59,191 bases of DNA, from positions 1 through 59,191 of the forward strand of contig JACZUI010000010.1 in assembly GCA_022573225.1 (NCBI GenBank), in the 5' to 3' direction. Under the pieces are notes generated by a model, which did no database searches, was not told the DNA's origin, and worked only from the letters and a program-made list of their open reading frames with translations. Each line of letters begins with the position of its first letter. Positions within the stretch are counted from its first letter, which is position 1. The position numbers and the translations under genes are program-made. The stretch is from Acidobacteriota bacterium (GTDB taxonomy: Bacteria > Actinomycetota > Acidimicrobiia > Spongiisociales > ZC4RG35). Positions 34,620 to 44,116 of this stretch are shown piece after piece.

Positions 34620-36203
34620 GTGGCTCGATCATTCGACTACATCATTGTCGGCGCGGGCTCAGCCGGGTGCGTCATTGCCGAAGGTCTTTCAGCCAGTCAT
34701 TCGGTACTGCTCATTGAAGCCGGCGGCAGCGATCGCTCTCTTGATGTGGCTATCCCGGCCGCGTTTGCAAAGAATTTCAAGACCAAGAGAGATTGGAGAT
34801 TCGAGTCCGAGCCCGAAGCGTCGGCGGCAGGACGAAGGCTTTTTCTGCCACGTGGAAAGGTCCTTGGCGGGTCGTCGTCGATCAACGCGATGATCTACAT
34901 CCGGGGGCGCCGCTCCGACTATGACCGGTGGGAATCGTTGGGTGCCACTGGATGGGGCTGGGACTCGGTGTTTCCCGTCTTTCGCGCGATGGAGTCGAAT
35001 CAGAGGTTCGAAAACCAGTTTCACGGCTCTGGAGGACCGGTTCGGGTCGAAGACCTCCGCAGCCCCAACAGCTACACGAGAAGATTCATAGAAGCAGCCC
35101 TCGAGGCCGGTCTCCCAGCCAATGGTGATTTCAACGGCGAGACCCAGGAAGGAGTGGGCTACTTCCAGGTCACACAGCATCGGGGACGACGTTGGAGCGC
35201 AGCAAACGCCTTCCTACACGCTGCGATTACGCGACCGACGCTCGCCGTCTCCACCGATTCACATTGCCTGAGAGTGATTGTCGAAGCCGAACGCGCCATC
35301 GGTGTCGAATACACCACCGATGCCGGCGTTGAGAGGGCCTATGCCGACTCAGAGGTGATTGTCGCCGCCGGCGCCTTCGGATCACCGCAGATTCTCCAGC
35401 TTTCAGGTATCGGTGACCCAGCGCATCTCGCGGGCATTGGCGTCAAGACGATCGTCGAGAGTCGCCATGTCGGACTTCACATGAAGGACCACGCGATCAT
35501 CGGCGTAATCCAACGCTCTCTCGCCGGTGGCACTCTCGATGACGCTGAGTCGATTCGACATCTGCTCGAATGGCTCTTTCTTCGACGAGGACCTCTGACC
35601 TCGAACGTGGCGGAGGCTGGCGCCTTCGTCCGGTCCAACAGCTCATCGGCAGAGCCGGACCTCGAGTTCCACTTTGCCCCGGTGTTCTTTGACAACCATG
35701 GGATGACACCACTGGAGGGCCATGCCTACAGCCTGGGATCGCTGCTCATGCACCCGAGTAGTGAGGGCACGGTCAAGGCGGCATCCGGCGACCACAAGAA
35801 GGCCCCCCGTATCGTCGGCAACTACCTCAACGAACCCGCCGACGTCGATGCCCTGATGAGCAGTGTCAGAAAAGCCAGAGAAGTTCTCGCCGCATCTCCA
35901 TTCGACGATGTCCGAGGCGAGGAGATGTTGCCTGGAAGTCACGTAACGTCAGACGATGACCTCCGTGGGTTTGTCCACGATCGCTTCGAACTTCTCTATC
36001 ACCCGGTGGGGACGTGCCGCATTGGCGACGTTGCGAATGGTGTGGTGAGTCCGGACCTCAGCGTCCATGGGATGATCGGACTTCGGGTGGCCGATGCCTC
36101 CGTGATGCCGGCAACCATCAGTGGAAACACGAACGCAGCTTCGATGATGATCGGCAGCCGTGCTGTCGACCTGATTCTCGGCCGGGAGTCTGGTCCACCC
36201 TGA
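34620..36203 (+). CDS. GMC-family FAD oxidoreductase (choline/alcohol dehydrogenase-like)
   Basis: 527 aa. FAD motif YIIVGAGSAGCVIAEGLS, GMC signature 1 around PRGKVLGGSSSINAMIYIRG, signature 2 AGAFGSPQILQLSGIG, and catalytic His in LLYHPVGTCRIG with the partner Asn in SGNTNAA. The family oxidises primary alcohols, choline or polyethylene glycol. Substrate unknown. GTG start at 34620; no clear operon partner. Confidence 0.88.
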   Translation: MARSFDYIIVGAGSAGCVIAEGLSASHSVLLIEAGGSDRSLDVAIPAAFAKNFKTKRDWRFESEPEASAAGRRLFLPRGKVLGGSSSINAMIYIRGRRSDYDRWESLGATGWGWDSVFPVFRAMESNQRFENQFHGSGGPVRVEDLRSPNSYTRRFIEAALEAGLPANGDFNGETQEGVGYFQVTQHRGRRWSAANAFLHAAITRPTLAVSTDSHCLRVIVEAERAIGVEYTTDAGVERAYADSEVIVAAGAFGSPQILQLSGIGDPAHLAGIGVKTIVESRHVGLHMKDHAIIGVIQRSLAGGTLDDAESIRHLLEWLFLRRGPLTSNVAEAGAFVRSNSSSAEPDLEFHFAPVFFDNHGMTPLEGHAYSLGSLLMHPSSEGTVKAASGDHKKAPRIVGNYLNEPADVDALMSSVRKAREVLAASPFDDVRGEEMLPGSHVTSDDDLRGFVHDRFELLYHPVGTCRIGDVANGVVSPDLSVHGMIGLRVADASVMPATISGNTNAASMMIGSRAVDLILGRESGPP

Positions 36204-36220
36204 GATGAGCGACGTGGTCC

Positions 36221-36940
36221 TCAGCCGCCGAGCGGCAGCGCCATTTGGGGGTCAGGCCGGCGGTGGCGAGTCACACCATTCCACATCAGACGATCCATGA
36301 ACACCCATGATCGCCGATGGATCGATGTCGGTCCCCACGCTTGAAGGGCGGCCTTGTGAATGGGGCACGGGTACCCCTTGTTGGCCTCGAAGTTGTAGCC
36401 CGGGAAGTGCTCCGAGGTTTCTCGCATCAGACGATCGCGGGTGACCTTGGCAAGGATCGAGGCGGCGGCGATGGAGAGAGAGGTGCTGTCACCACGCACA
36501 ATTCGCCTCGCGCCGCCTACGAAATCCCAGTTGCCGTCCACCAGAACGTGGTCTGCGTCGACCCGGAGCCCTTCCATGGCTCTCCTAGCTGCGAGACGCT
36601 GGGCATCGGACATCCCTAGCTCGTCGCATTCCTTTGGCGAGGCGTGGCCAACCGACCAGGCAGCCACCCAATCGGCGATCCGATCGAATAGGGCCTCGCG
36701 TTCGCTTTCGGTAAGCACCTTGGAGTCCCTGATCTTGTAGACCCGTCTGTCGCGCGGCACGACGGCAGCTCCGACCGTCAACGGCCCTGCCCAGGAGCCT
36801 CGACCGACCTCGTCGACGCCGACGACCACCGTGGTCTCCGAAGTCCAGAGGTCTCGCTCAACTACCAACCCTGGGGAGGATCTCTTGAGGCTCGGTCGCA
36901 GCTTGGGCGCCGTCGTCGTCACGTCGGCAAGGGTAGGCAT
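36221..36940 (-). CDS. rnhB: Ribonuclease HII
   Basis: About 239 aa from ATG 36940 (the frame stays open to 37009). Catalytic block GVDEVGRGSWAGP with acidic DE, the third acid in VDGNWDF and the later KVTRDRLM are characteristic. It removes ribonucleotides and RNA from RNA-DNA hybrids. Convergent with the GMC gene, 17 bp apart. Confidence 0.92.
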   Translation of the reverse strand: MPTLADVTTTAPKLRPSLKRSSPGLVVERDLWTSETTVVVGVDEVGRGSWAGPLTVGAAVVPRDRRVYKIRDSKVLTESEREALFDRIADWVAAWSVGHASPKECDELGMSDAQRLAARRAMEGLRVDADHVLVDGNWDFVGGARRIVRGDSTSLSIAAASILAKVTRDRLMRETSEHFPGYNFEANKGYPCPIHKAALQAWGPTSIHRRSWVFMDRLMWNGVTRHRRPDPQMALPLGG

Positions 36941-37029
36941 ACCCGAGGGCGGGACCGGTTTCTTCTGGTGGGACCTTCTGTGCCCGTATGACGCCATATC
37001 TGGCGCCACGTACCTGAGGTAAGCGGGAT

Positions 37030-37554
37030 TTAGTTGAGATTCACGTCATCGGGAAAGGTGGACACCAGCGCGAGATAACCTCGTTGGCGTCTCAAGACCC
37101 TGACCCACTGCTCCTCGGGTGGATCGAACGGGTCAGATGGCGACGCGGGCACCACATACCAGGAGCCCTCCCGGATCTCGGCCTCGAGCTGCCCCTCACC
37201 CCATCCTGAGTAACCGGCATAGATGCGAGCCTGGCCGCCCGATGGCACCCGTTCTTCACTCAGGTCACCGAGACTCACACCCGGTAGCCCGGTTGGCTCG
37301 CCCTCGTCCCCCGAGACAATCGCTATCGCGACCTGAGGCTCAACCGGCCCTCCATAGTGCACCAGGCCTGGCTCAGGCACCAGCCTTGCCCAGGCATCGA
37401 GATGATCCTCGACACGCTCGAGGGTGGGACGATTGAGCACCACACCAGCCGTCGCATCCTCGTCATGTTGAATCATCAGCACGACGGTCCGCCAGAAGTG
37501 TGGGTCTATCAGCGGTGGTGCTGCCACCAGGAGGTGCCCGACATAGGACTGCAC
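37030..37554 (-). CDS. YqgE/AlgH family protein
   Basis: 174 aa, UPF0301. N-terminal GHLLVAAPPLIDPHFWRTVVLMIQHDEDATAGVVLNRPT and YAGYSGWGEGQLEAEIREGSWYV are diagnostic. Often linked to envelope or transcription processes, but no defined activity. GTG start; 67 bp of divergent spacer to the adenosine deaminase gene. Confidence 0.9.
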   Translation of the reverse strand: MQSYVGHLLVAAPPLIDPHFWRTVVLMIQHDEDATAGVVLNRPTLERVEDHLDAWARLVPEPGLVHYGGPVEPQVAIAIVSGDEGEPTGLPGVSLGDLSEERVPSGGQARIYAGYSGWGEGQLEAEIREGSWYVVPASPSDPFDPPEEQWVRVLRRQRGYLALVSTFPDDVNLN

Positions 37555-37621
37555 GACAGCATCGTACCGGAGAGACCGAGGGCGCAGCCAAGGGCGTGCG
37601 ACGCTGCACTAGCGTGTGTGA

Positions 37622-38689
37622 ATGTCCCTGCCGTCTGTGCTCCTCCACGACCACCTCGATGGAGGATTGAGGCCGGCAACAATCCTGGAACTGGCCGAGA
37701 CACACGACTATCGAGGCCTGCCCACCACGGACGAGACGGGACTCGCCGAATGGTTCGACCAGTCGGAGTCGGGCTCGTTGGAGAATTATCTGAGAGCCTT
37801 CGAGCACACCATTGCCTTGATGCAGACACCGGAAGCGATCGAGAGAGTCGCCTACGAGGCAGCTGTCGACCTGGTGGCTGACGGCGTCGTGTACGCCGAG
37901 ATCCGTTTCTGCCCCCCGATGCACACCAAGCAGGGCATGACCCGAGCGGCCGTCATCGAGGCCGTGGTCTCCGGGATGAGTCTTGGCAGCAAGGAATCAG
38001 GCCTCCAGTGGGGATTGATCATCGATTCCCTGCGTCATATTCACGACTCGATGGATCTGGCCCGTCTAGCCGTTGCTTCCCGTCATCTTGGCGTTGTCGG
38101 ATTCGACCTTGCCGGACCCGAAGCGGGCCATCCCCCTGAGGAGCATGTCGCGGCCTGCCGCTTGGTTCGGGAGAGCGGTCTTCGTCTCACTATTCACGCC
38201 GGAGAGTCGGCCGGAGAAAACGGTGTCGCCTATGTCGCCTCGTCGGTGGACAAATGTGGAGCTGAGCGAATCGGTCATGGGGTGGAATTGATCAATGACT
38301 GTCTGATCCACGATGGCGAGATAGTGGACCTCGGGCCGGTGGCCGAGCGGGTCCGAAACCGCCGCATCCCCCTGGAGATGTGCCCAACCTCGAGCCTCGC
38401 GACGGGGAGCCTCCAACCAGAGCAGCACCCGGTTGGGCCCCTTTACAGAGCTGGCTTCAACATCACGCTGAATACCGACAACCGGTTGATGAGCGCAACA
38501 TCGATGTCAGACGAGTTCGACTTCGTGCAGAAATATCACCGGTTCGGCATCGATGATCTGGCCTTGACGACACGTCGAAGTCTTGATGCCGCCTTCTGCC
38601 CCTGGGACCTCAAAGTCGAGCTATGGGAGACGAAGATCGCTCCGGACTACCGGGCAGCCGGTGCAGGCGTCGAGGCGCTGTGGCGATGA
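37622..38689 (+). CDS. add: Adenosine deaminase
   Basis: 355 aa. Zinc ligands in LLHDHLDG, catalytic HAGES, RIGHG, and ITLNTDNRLM, the actinobacterial variant of the NTDDP motif. It deaminates (deoxy)adenosine to inosine. The ATG lies 4-5 nt after a TAGCGT (37612-37617) that could be a -10, with no RBS, so a leaderless mRNA is plausible. It overlaps tdh by 4 bp. Confidence 0.92.
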   Translation: MSLPSVLLHDHLDGGLRPATILELAETHDYRGLPTTDETGLAEWFDQSESGSLENYLRAFEHTIALMQTPEAIERVAYEAAVDLVADGVVYAEIRFCPPMHTKQGMTRAAVIEAVVSGMSLGSKESGLQWGLIIDSLRHIHDSMDLARLAVASRHLGVVGFDLAGPEAGHPPEEHVAACRLVRESGLRLTIHAGESAGENGVAYVASSVDKCGAERIGHGVELINDCLIHDGEIVDLGPVAERVRNRRIPLEMCPTSSLATGSLQPEQHPVGPLYRAGFNITLNTDNRLMSATSMSDEFDFVQKYHRFGIDDLALTTRRSLDAAFCPWDLKVELWETKIAPDYRAAGAGVEALWR

Positions 38690-39720
38690 AGATGCGAGCA
38701 CTTGTCAAACATGGCGCCGAGGTGGGCCTGCGACTCGAGGAAGTCGATATTCCCGAGCCCGGTCCTGACGATGTGCTTGTCCGGGTTCACACCACCGGTG
38801 TGTGCGGAACCGACCTCCACATCTACCAGTGGGACGAGTGGGCACAGTCGACGGTACCGACCCCGATGACGATCGGCCACGAGTTTTCCGGCACGATCGC
38901 TGCCGTCGGTACCAACGTGTCGGGCTTCGAGGTAGGCGAGCTGGTTGGGGCAGAAGGGCATGTCGTGTGCGGCAAGTGTCGCAACTGCCTCGCCGGAAAG
39001 AGGCACCTCTGCCAGGATACGAGAGGCATTGGTGTCGACATTCCGGGGGCGTTCGCGGATTATGTGTTGGTTCCAAAGGGGAACGTCTGGCGTCACCTCT
39101 CGGACCTCGATCCGGAGATAGCCGCCCTGTTCGACCCTTTCGGCAACGCGGTTCACACCGCCTTGAAGTTTCCGGTGCTCGGCGAGGACATTCTCATTAC
39201 CGGCGCCGGCCCGATTGGGCTGATGGCTACCGCCGTCGTGAAACACGCCGGAGCGAGAAACGTTGTGGTCACCGATCTGAACAGATACCGGCTCGACCTG
39301 GCCCGTCAGATGGGCGCGACACGTGCGGTCGACATCGGAGTCGAGGATCTCCGAACGGTTCAAGCCGAACTCGGGATGTTGGAAGGTTTCGATGTTGCCC
39401 TCGAGGTCTCAGGCAGTCCCGCGGCAATGCAGGACATCCTGGAGAACACGATTCACGGCGCCAACATCGCCATGTTGGGAATCCCAGCCACCGCCTACGC
39501 CATCGATTGGAGTGTGGTGATCTTCAACATGTTGAATATCAAGGGCATCTACGGCAGGGAGATGTTCGAGACCTGGTACAAGATGAACATCCTCATCGAG
39601 TCAGGAGTGGACATTTCGCCAGTGGTCACCCATCGCCTCTCCGCATCTGACTTCGATGATGCGTTTGAGGCTGCTGCATCAGACGAGTCCGGCAAGGTGT
39701 TGCTTCGTTGGGGCCCTTAG
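38686..39720 (+). CDS. tdh: L-threonine 3-dehydrogenase
   Basis: 344 aa, medium-chain zinc dehydrogenase. Catalytic zinc Cys and Thr in GVCGTDLHIYQWDEW, GHEFSG, structural zinc CGKCRNCLAGKRHLC, NAD fold ITGAGPIGLMA, and the Tdh-typical IKGIYGREMFETWYKM. Oxidises threonine to 2-amino-3-ketobutyrate. Start ATG 38686 overlaps add (ATGA). Confidence 0.93.
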   Translation: MKMRALVKHGAEVGLRLEEVDIPEPGPDDVLVRVHTTGVCGTDLHIYQWDEWAQSTVPTPMTIGHEFSGTIAAVGTNVSGFEVGELVGAEGHVVCGKCRNCLAGKRHLCQDTRGIGVDIPGAFADYVLVPKGNVWRHLSDLDPEIAALFDPFGNAVHTALKFPVLGEDILITGAGPIGLMATAVVKHAGARNVVVTDLNRYRLDLARQMGATRAVDIGVEDLRTVQAELGMLEGFDVALEVSGSPAAMQDILENTIHGANIAMLGIPATAYAIDWSVVIFNMLNIKGIYGREMFETWYKMNILIESGVDISPVVTHRLSASDFDDAFEAAASDESGKVLLRWGP

Positions 39721-39727
39721 TGAGCCT

Positions 39728-40537
39728 TCAGAGCCGAGCCTCGATCCAGTCGATGATGTCCTGGACGATCTCGGGCCCCTCCGGCTCGTTGAGGATCTCG
39801 TGCTGAAGACCGGGGTAGACACGACGCTCGGCCGTGGCCAGCTCACCGAGCGGTGCCGAAGATTGGGTGGGTACCAGTACGTCGGATCCGCCATGGAGCA
39901 CGAGGGTAGGGACGTCGAGTCCATCCCAATTGTCCTGCAGTTTCACCATGGATTCAAAGAAGGCATTTCCGAAACGGGCGGTTGATTTGGTGATCACCAG
40001 CGGATCGGCGAAATAGGCTTCGCCGACGGCGGGATCTCGCGAGAGCTGCTCAGCCTTGACTCCATTGGGGAGGGCCATCTTCGGCATCAATCTCGCCGCC
40101 AAAGGGGCAAGAGCCTTTTGCCATGCGGCCCCACCATCGACAGCCGGGGTCGACAACACGAGCAGATCCGGCGATGGCCTTTCAGACAGCGCATAGCCAA
40201 GAGCCAGGTTTCCACCCAGAGAGTGCCCCATGAGGATCATCGGAAGGTCTTGGTCCGACGCCCAGGTCATATGGCGCTCGATCTGGTCGTGGTAGCGGCT
40301 CCAGTCATCGATGTCCCAGCGGGCTCCGCCCGACCCGCCGGCTCCGATCAGATCGAACGAACGGACCAGGAATCCGGAATCGGCAAGCAAGCCGCCTGTT
40401 CTCTCGTATCTTCCAGAATGCTCAGCGATGCCATGCACGAGGACGACTGTGGCTCGACGCTCGCCGTTGGGATGCCACTCCCTGACAAGCTCAGTTCCTA
40501 TGTCTGCAACAGGCTCTGGCCGAGAAATACTCGCCAC
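39728..40537 (-). CDS. Alpha/beta hydrolase, monoacylglycerol-lipase-like
   Basis: 269 aa. Oxyanion strand VLVHGIAEHSGRY, nucleophile elbow GHSLGG, acid in LHGGSDVLVP and the catalytic His in PGLQHEILNE. Serine hydrolase similar to monoacylglycerol lipases; actual substrate unknown. Confidence 0.87.
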   Translation of the reverse strand: MASISRPEPVADIGTELVREWHPNGERRATVVLVHGIAEHSGRYERTGGLLADSGFLVRSFDLIGAGGSGGARWDIDDWSRYHDQIERHMTWASDQDLPMILMGHSLGGNLALGYALSERPSPDLLVLSTPAVDGGAAWQKALAPLAARLMPKMALPNGVKAEQLSRDPAVGEAYFADPLVITKSTARFGNAFFESMVKLQDNWDGLDVPTLVLHGGSDVLVPTQSSAPLGELATAERRVYPGLQHEILNEPEGPEIVQDIIDWIEARL

Positions 40538-40576
40538 ATCACTCCTGGGTTGGCGGCGCGGGATGGTAGGTGGGCG

Positions 40577-41085
40577 CTATTCGAAAGAGAAGCGGGTCAA
40601 ATCGTCAGGGAATGCGCTCCATGCGAGGGCCGTCTTCGGGGAGAACCTGAGGAGACCGCCCGCATCGCTGCCGGACCATGCGTCCGGTTCGGGCGCATAT
40701 CCGAGTGCTCTGTATCTGCGTTTGAACCCGGCCGAGAGCCCCGTTCCCAACTCCCCTGCTACCGGATCGGGCGCTGATGACACACCATCGAGGTTGTCGC
40801 CGCAGCACCGTCTTCCAGGTGCAGTGTCGTTGCGGCATTGGATCTGAGGTTGATTGCGTGCCTCGTCTCGGGCGAGCCGTCGTACCAGAACGAGTTGTCG
40901 AGCCAGACACCCCAGCGAGGCACGACATGAGGGCTGCCGTTCGGCCGGGTGGTGGCCTTCCAATAGTGGAGAGCTTCAACGAGCCGCGATTCAACGCTCG
41001 CCCATTCGAGGTACGACCCCTCTGGCTCGACGCCGTACCCCTCGGGGACAAGAGGTCGACCGGTCATGCGGGGGGTGGGGCTCAT
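40577..41085 (-). pseudogene. Frameshifted pyridoxamine-5'-phosphate-oxidase-fold (PPOX) protein
   Basis: From ATG 41085 the frame reads as a PPOX/split-barrel flavin protein (LHYWKATTRPNGSPHVVPRWGVW, then NAATTLHLEDG) and stops after 108 codons. The rest of the domain (DGVSSAPDPVAGELG to the C-terminal LAWSAFPDDLTRFSFE) continues in the next frame to 40577. One missing base near 40800, in the ACAACCTCGATGG stretch, restores a continuous protein of about 169 aa. Either a recent pseudogene or a sequencing error. It overlaps gcvT by 4 bp (ATGA), so the intact form was in that operon. Confidence 0.8.
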
Positions 41086-42125
41086 CTCTTGTAGAAGGGT
41101 GGCTTGACGATGGTTGCAGGCACCATGCGGGTCCTGATCTCAACCTCGATTGCCTCTCCAAGTCGAGGAGGCGGCGAGACGTAGGCAAGGCCGACTCCGG
41201 TGTCGAGGACAGGGCTGATGTTGCCGGATGTCACACTTCCGCCGCCGGAGGCCGTGCGCACCCCATATCCATGTCTCGGCACTCCGCGACCTTCCATTAC
41301 GAAACCCACCAGCCTTCTCGTGATGCCCGATGCTTTCTGCGTTGCAAGCGCCTCCCTTCCCACAAAATCATGGTCGAGCGCCACGGCGTATCCAAGGCCC
41401 GCCTCCAGAGGGGTCGTGGTCTCGTCTATGTCTGCACCCCATAGCGGAAGCCCGGCCTCCAGACGCAAGGTATCCCGTGCTCCAAGCCCACAGAGGGTTA
41501 CACCGGTCTCGACCAGGGCAGTGACGAGTTGATCGGCTGATTCGGTGTTGATGCAGATCTCGCCACCTCGCTCTCCCGTGTATCCGGTTCCTGCCATTTG
41601 GACCTCGTGGCCTGCGAACATCGCGTCGGCCGTCCTGAATCGCCCGGGGGCGGCTCCGAGGACTCGTTCGAAGGCAGCGATCGCCTCGGGACCTTGAAGG
41701 GCGACCATTACCGTTGTAGGTCGCAGGTCCTCGATCTCACAACCAGGCTCTTCGGAAAAGGCGGCCATCACTCGATCATGATTGGCCGCGTTGGGGAGAA
41801 CCCAATACTCATCGGCAGATCGCCACCACACGATCAGGTCGTCCACGATGCCGCCTTCATCGTTGAGAATCATGGTGTATTGGGTCTTCCCGGGCTCGAT
41901 CCTGGCTAGGTCGTTGGAGAGAAGCCGATCCAGTGCCGGCCTTGCGCCGGAGCCGCCAAGTCTGAAGCGGCCTAGGTGAGTGACATCGAAGAGCCCGGCG
42001 GACGAGCGGACCGCTCGGTGTTCGGCAATCACCGACGCGTACCGGACGGGCATCTCCCAGCCACCGAAGTCAACAAAACGCGCCCCGTGGCGCGCGTGCA
42101 GATCATGCAATGGTGATCGATTCAT
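41082..42125 (-). CDS. gcvT: Aminomethyltransferase / GcvT-family folate protein
   Basis: 347 aa. N-terminal [43 protein letters not shown] with the catalytic Asp, and [12 protein letters not shown] are typical of the glycine cleavage T-protein. It transfers the aminomethyl carbon from lipoyl-H-protein to tetrahydrofolate; gcvH is 5.4 kb away on the same strand. Coupled by 4 bp to its upstream neighbour. Confidence 0.9.
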   Translation of the reverse strand: MNRSPLHDLHARHGARFVDFGGWEMPVRYASVIAEHRAVRSSAGLFDVTHLGRFRLGGSGARPALDRLLSNDLARIEPGKTQYTMILNDEGGIVDDLIVWWRSADEYWVLPNAANHDRVMAAFSEEPGCEIEDLRPTTVMVALQGPEAIAAFERVLGAAPGRFRTADAMFAGHEVQMAGTGYTGERGGEICINTESADQLVTALVETGVTLCGLGARDTLRLEAGLPLWGADIDETTTPLEAGLGYAVALDHDFVGREALATQKASGITRRLVGFVMEGRGVPRHGYGVRTASGGGSVTSGNISPVLDTGVGLAYVSPPPRLGEAIEVEIRTRMVPATIVKPPFYKR

Positions 42126-42559
42126 CCCGTGAGACTCTCTCCTCTGTCCTCGAGTCGGACAATGTCCGGCCGACCCGGAATCCGGGTCGGTGCGGGAACC
42201 TCCTCTAGATGGTCAGGATCCTCCAGCCCGTACTTCACGACGAGGTTCAGGTAGTCCCTCTGATAGAAGACCTTGCAGTTGACGTCGGGATGGAGTTCCT
42301 TGAGGCGTCGAACCTTACGGTTCTTCTTGGTGACCAATTTCTGACTCATGGTCGTGATCTCGATGTAGAGATCATCCTCGGGCAGGTAGAAATCGGGGGT
42401 GAAGAATTGGGTCGGCTCGCCGTCTTTGTCCCATGTGATCGGGAATGATTCCGGCTCGTAGTCCCATGGGACGACGTAGAAGTCCAATAGGAGGGCGAAC
42501 TGGCGCTCACTGTTGTGAGCGAACTGGATTTCATGAGCCGTGGGGCGCTCGGTAATCAG
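42122..42559 (-). CDS. Conserved actinobacterial protein with non-standard start
   Basis: About 145 aa if started at 42559. The frame reads [17 protein letters not shown] then [39 protein letters not shown] and [17 protein letters not shown], a conserved actinobacterial family with nuclease-like acidic/lysine spacing (D..IEITT..K). No ATG, GTG or TTG precedes the conserved N-terminus: candidates are CTG 42559 (overlapping the upstream stop) or ATT 42556, with AGGAG just upstream. A TTG at 42487 would cut off about 24 conserved residues. Coupled to gcvT by 4 bp. Confidence 0.75.
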   Translation of the reverse strand: MITERPTAHEIQFAHNSERQFALLLDFYVVPWDYEPESFPITWDKDGEPTQFFTPDFYLPEDDLYIEITTMSQKLVTKKNRKVRRLKELHPDVNCKVFYQRDYLNLVVKYGLEDPDHLEEVPAPTRIPGRPDIVRLEDRGESLTG

Positions 42560-43029
42560 GTTGCTCCTGCTTCGACAACCCCGGAAACCTCTGAATCCTC
42601 TGGAAAGAGTTGATGTATCGCGCCTTCGACTTCATCCTGCACTGGGCCGATGGCGATCCCAAATACGCCCTGACCGCGTCGGAACACGTCGACGATCTCC
42701 TCTTCGGAATGTGCGGCATAGATGGTCTGGCCATCACTGAGGAGTGTGACGTCGGCCAGCGGGCGCTCCAGGTCGAGTTGCTCCCGAAGAATCACCACAG
42801 CCAATCTGATCTTCTTGAGGCTCATCCCTGCGTCGAGAAGCCTCTTGATCACCTTGAGCTGCACCACATCCTGAAACGAATACAACCGCTGTGAGCCCGA
42901 GCCGCTGGCTTGGCGGAGCGACGGTCGGATCAGGTCGGTGCGCGCCCAATAGTCCAACTGCCGGTAGGTGATGCCTACCAGCTTGCAGACCTGCGGGGCG
43001 CGGAACCCCATTTCTCGCTCACGGGCCAT
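42556..43029 (-). CDS. MerR-family transcriptional regulator
   Basis: About 157 aa from ATG 43029, which has GGAGG at 6-7 nt. MerR helix-turn-helix VCKLVGITYRQLDYWARTDLIRPS, then a coiled-coil region (KVIKRLLDAGMSLKKIRLAV) and a C-terminal part without an obvious metal site. It corresponds to the second MerR of the mycobacterial Rv1826-Rv1830 block. An inverted repeat directly upstream suggests autoregulation. Confidence 0.88.
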   Translation of the reverse strand: MAREREMGFRAPQVCKLVGITYRQLDYWARTDLIRPSLRQASGSGSQRLYSFQDVVQLKVIKRLLDAGMSLKKIRLAVVILREQLDLERPLADVTLLSDGQTIYAAHSEEEIVDVFRRGQGVFGIAIGPVQDEVEGAIHQLFPEDSEVSGVVEAGAT

Positions 43030-43041
43030 TCGATCCTCCGG

Positions 43042-43102
43042 GTTACAAGCGTGTAACTCCGCCGTTGTGAGCAAGCTAACCGTGCAGCTGACCGAATGTC
43101 AA
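43042..43102 (-). promoter_or_regulatory. Promoter and operator of the MerR gene
   Basis: Minus-strand -35 TTGACA (43102-43097), 17-bp spacer, -10 TTAGCT (43079-43074). The inverted repeat GTTACA-N4-TGTAAC (43042-43057) lies between promoter and RBS and is a likely MerR-type operator. Confidence 0.6.
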
Positions 43103-43120
43103 CGAATGTCTGTGGATAAC

Positions 43121-44116
43121 TCAGGGCTTGGTCAGCAGCTGGGCTGCCTTTTCGACCTGCTCCTTGGTGCCAACAACAACGAGCCGATCGCCTGCAACCA
43201 GCACCTGTCCAGGATCGGGATTGACCTTCATTTCCACCTTCTGATCCTCGACGGCGAGGATCGTGGCGCCAGAATCCTGACGGATTCCGCAGTCACGGAT
43301 CGATTGGCCGTCTACGACGCAGCCGGGCTGAACATCGAGTTCCTCAACGTGAAACTCCACCGGGCGGCCGCTGACCACGACATCGAATATCTGCGCCAAT
43401 TCCGGTTGAACTGCCAAAGCGGCTAGCCGCTCCGCCCCGACGGCCTGGGGTGTCACCACGGCATCGGCGCCGGCAAGAAGGAGTTTCCGTTCGGACTCAA
43501 TCTCGGTGGCACGACAAATCACCCGTAGCCCCGGCTTTATCGACTTGGCGGAGAGGGCAATGACGAGGTTGTCCGAATCGGTGTCGACGCAGGCGATAAG
43601 AGCGGATGCCCGTTCAACCCCTGCACTCTCGAGGATGTCGTCGTGGGTGGCGTCTCCATGAACGACAGAGGCGCCCATCCCTTCGGCCAGGGCACTACTT
43701 TCGTCCTGACGCTCAATCACTACCAGATCGGATCCGGCCGCGTCCAGATTGGCGTAAATCGCCCGGCCGACCCGACCAAAACCGCACACGATTACATGAC
43801 CTGACATGGCATTGATTCTCTTGAGCATGCGGTTTCTGTGCCTGAACTCTCCGAGGTCAACCAGGTATTCGATGGCTGCGGTAGCAGTGTAGAAAGCGAT
43901 GCCAAATCCCGAAGCGATGATCACGATCGCCCAGACTCGCCCGGGAGTAGAGAGTTCGAACACCTCTTGGAATCCCACGGTGGTGACGGTGATGGCCACC
44001 ATGTAGAAGGCGTCGAACACGTTGGCGCCGTCGATCACGACGAATCCGATCGTGCCCACTACCAAGATGATCCCCAGGAGCAGGAGGCCGAGACGCATCC
44101 TGCGAAGAGGACTCAC
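43121..44116 (-). CDS. Potassium-channel-like protein with TrkA (RCK) domains
   Basis: 331 aa. Two membrane helices flank a pore loop with filter TVTTVGFQE (the usual TVGYGD is altered), followed by a TrkA-N NAD-binding domain (VIVCGFGRVGRAIY) and a TrkA-C domain at the end. Probably a ligand-gated K+ channel; the altered filter leaves ion choice open. ATGA overlap with the DUF151 gene. Confidence 0.88.
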   Translation of the reverse strand: MSPLRRMRLGLLLLGIILVVGTIGFVVIDGANVFDAFYMVAITVTTVGFQEVFELSTPGRVWAIVIIASGFGIAFYTATAAIEYLVDLGEFRHRNRMLKRINAMSGHVIVCGFGRVGRAIYANLDAAGSDLVVIERQDESSALAEGMGASVVHGDATHDDILESAGVERASALIACVDTDSDNLVIALSAKSIKPGLRVICRATEIESERKLLLAGADAVVTPQAVGAERLAALAVQPELAQIFDVVVSGRPVEFHVEELDVQPGCVVDGQSIRDCGIRQDSGATILAVEDQKVEMKVNPDPGQVLVAGDRLVVVGTKEQVEKAAQLLTKP

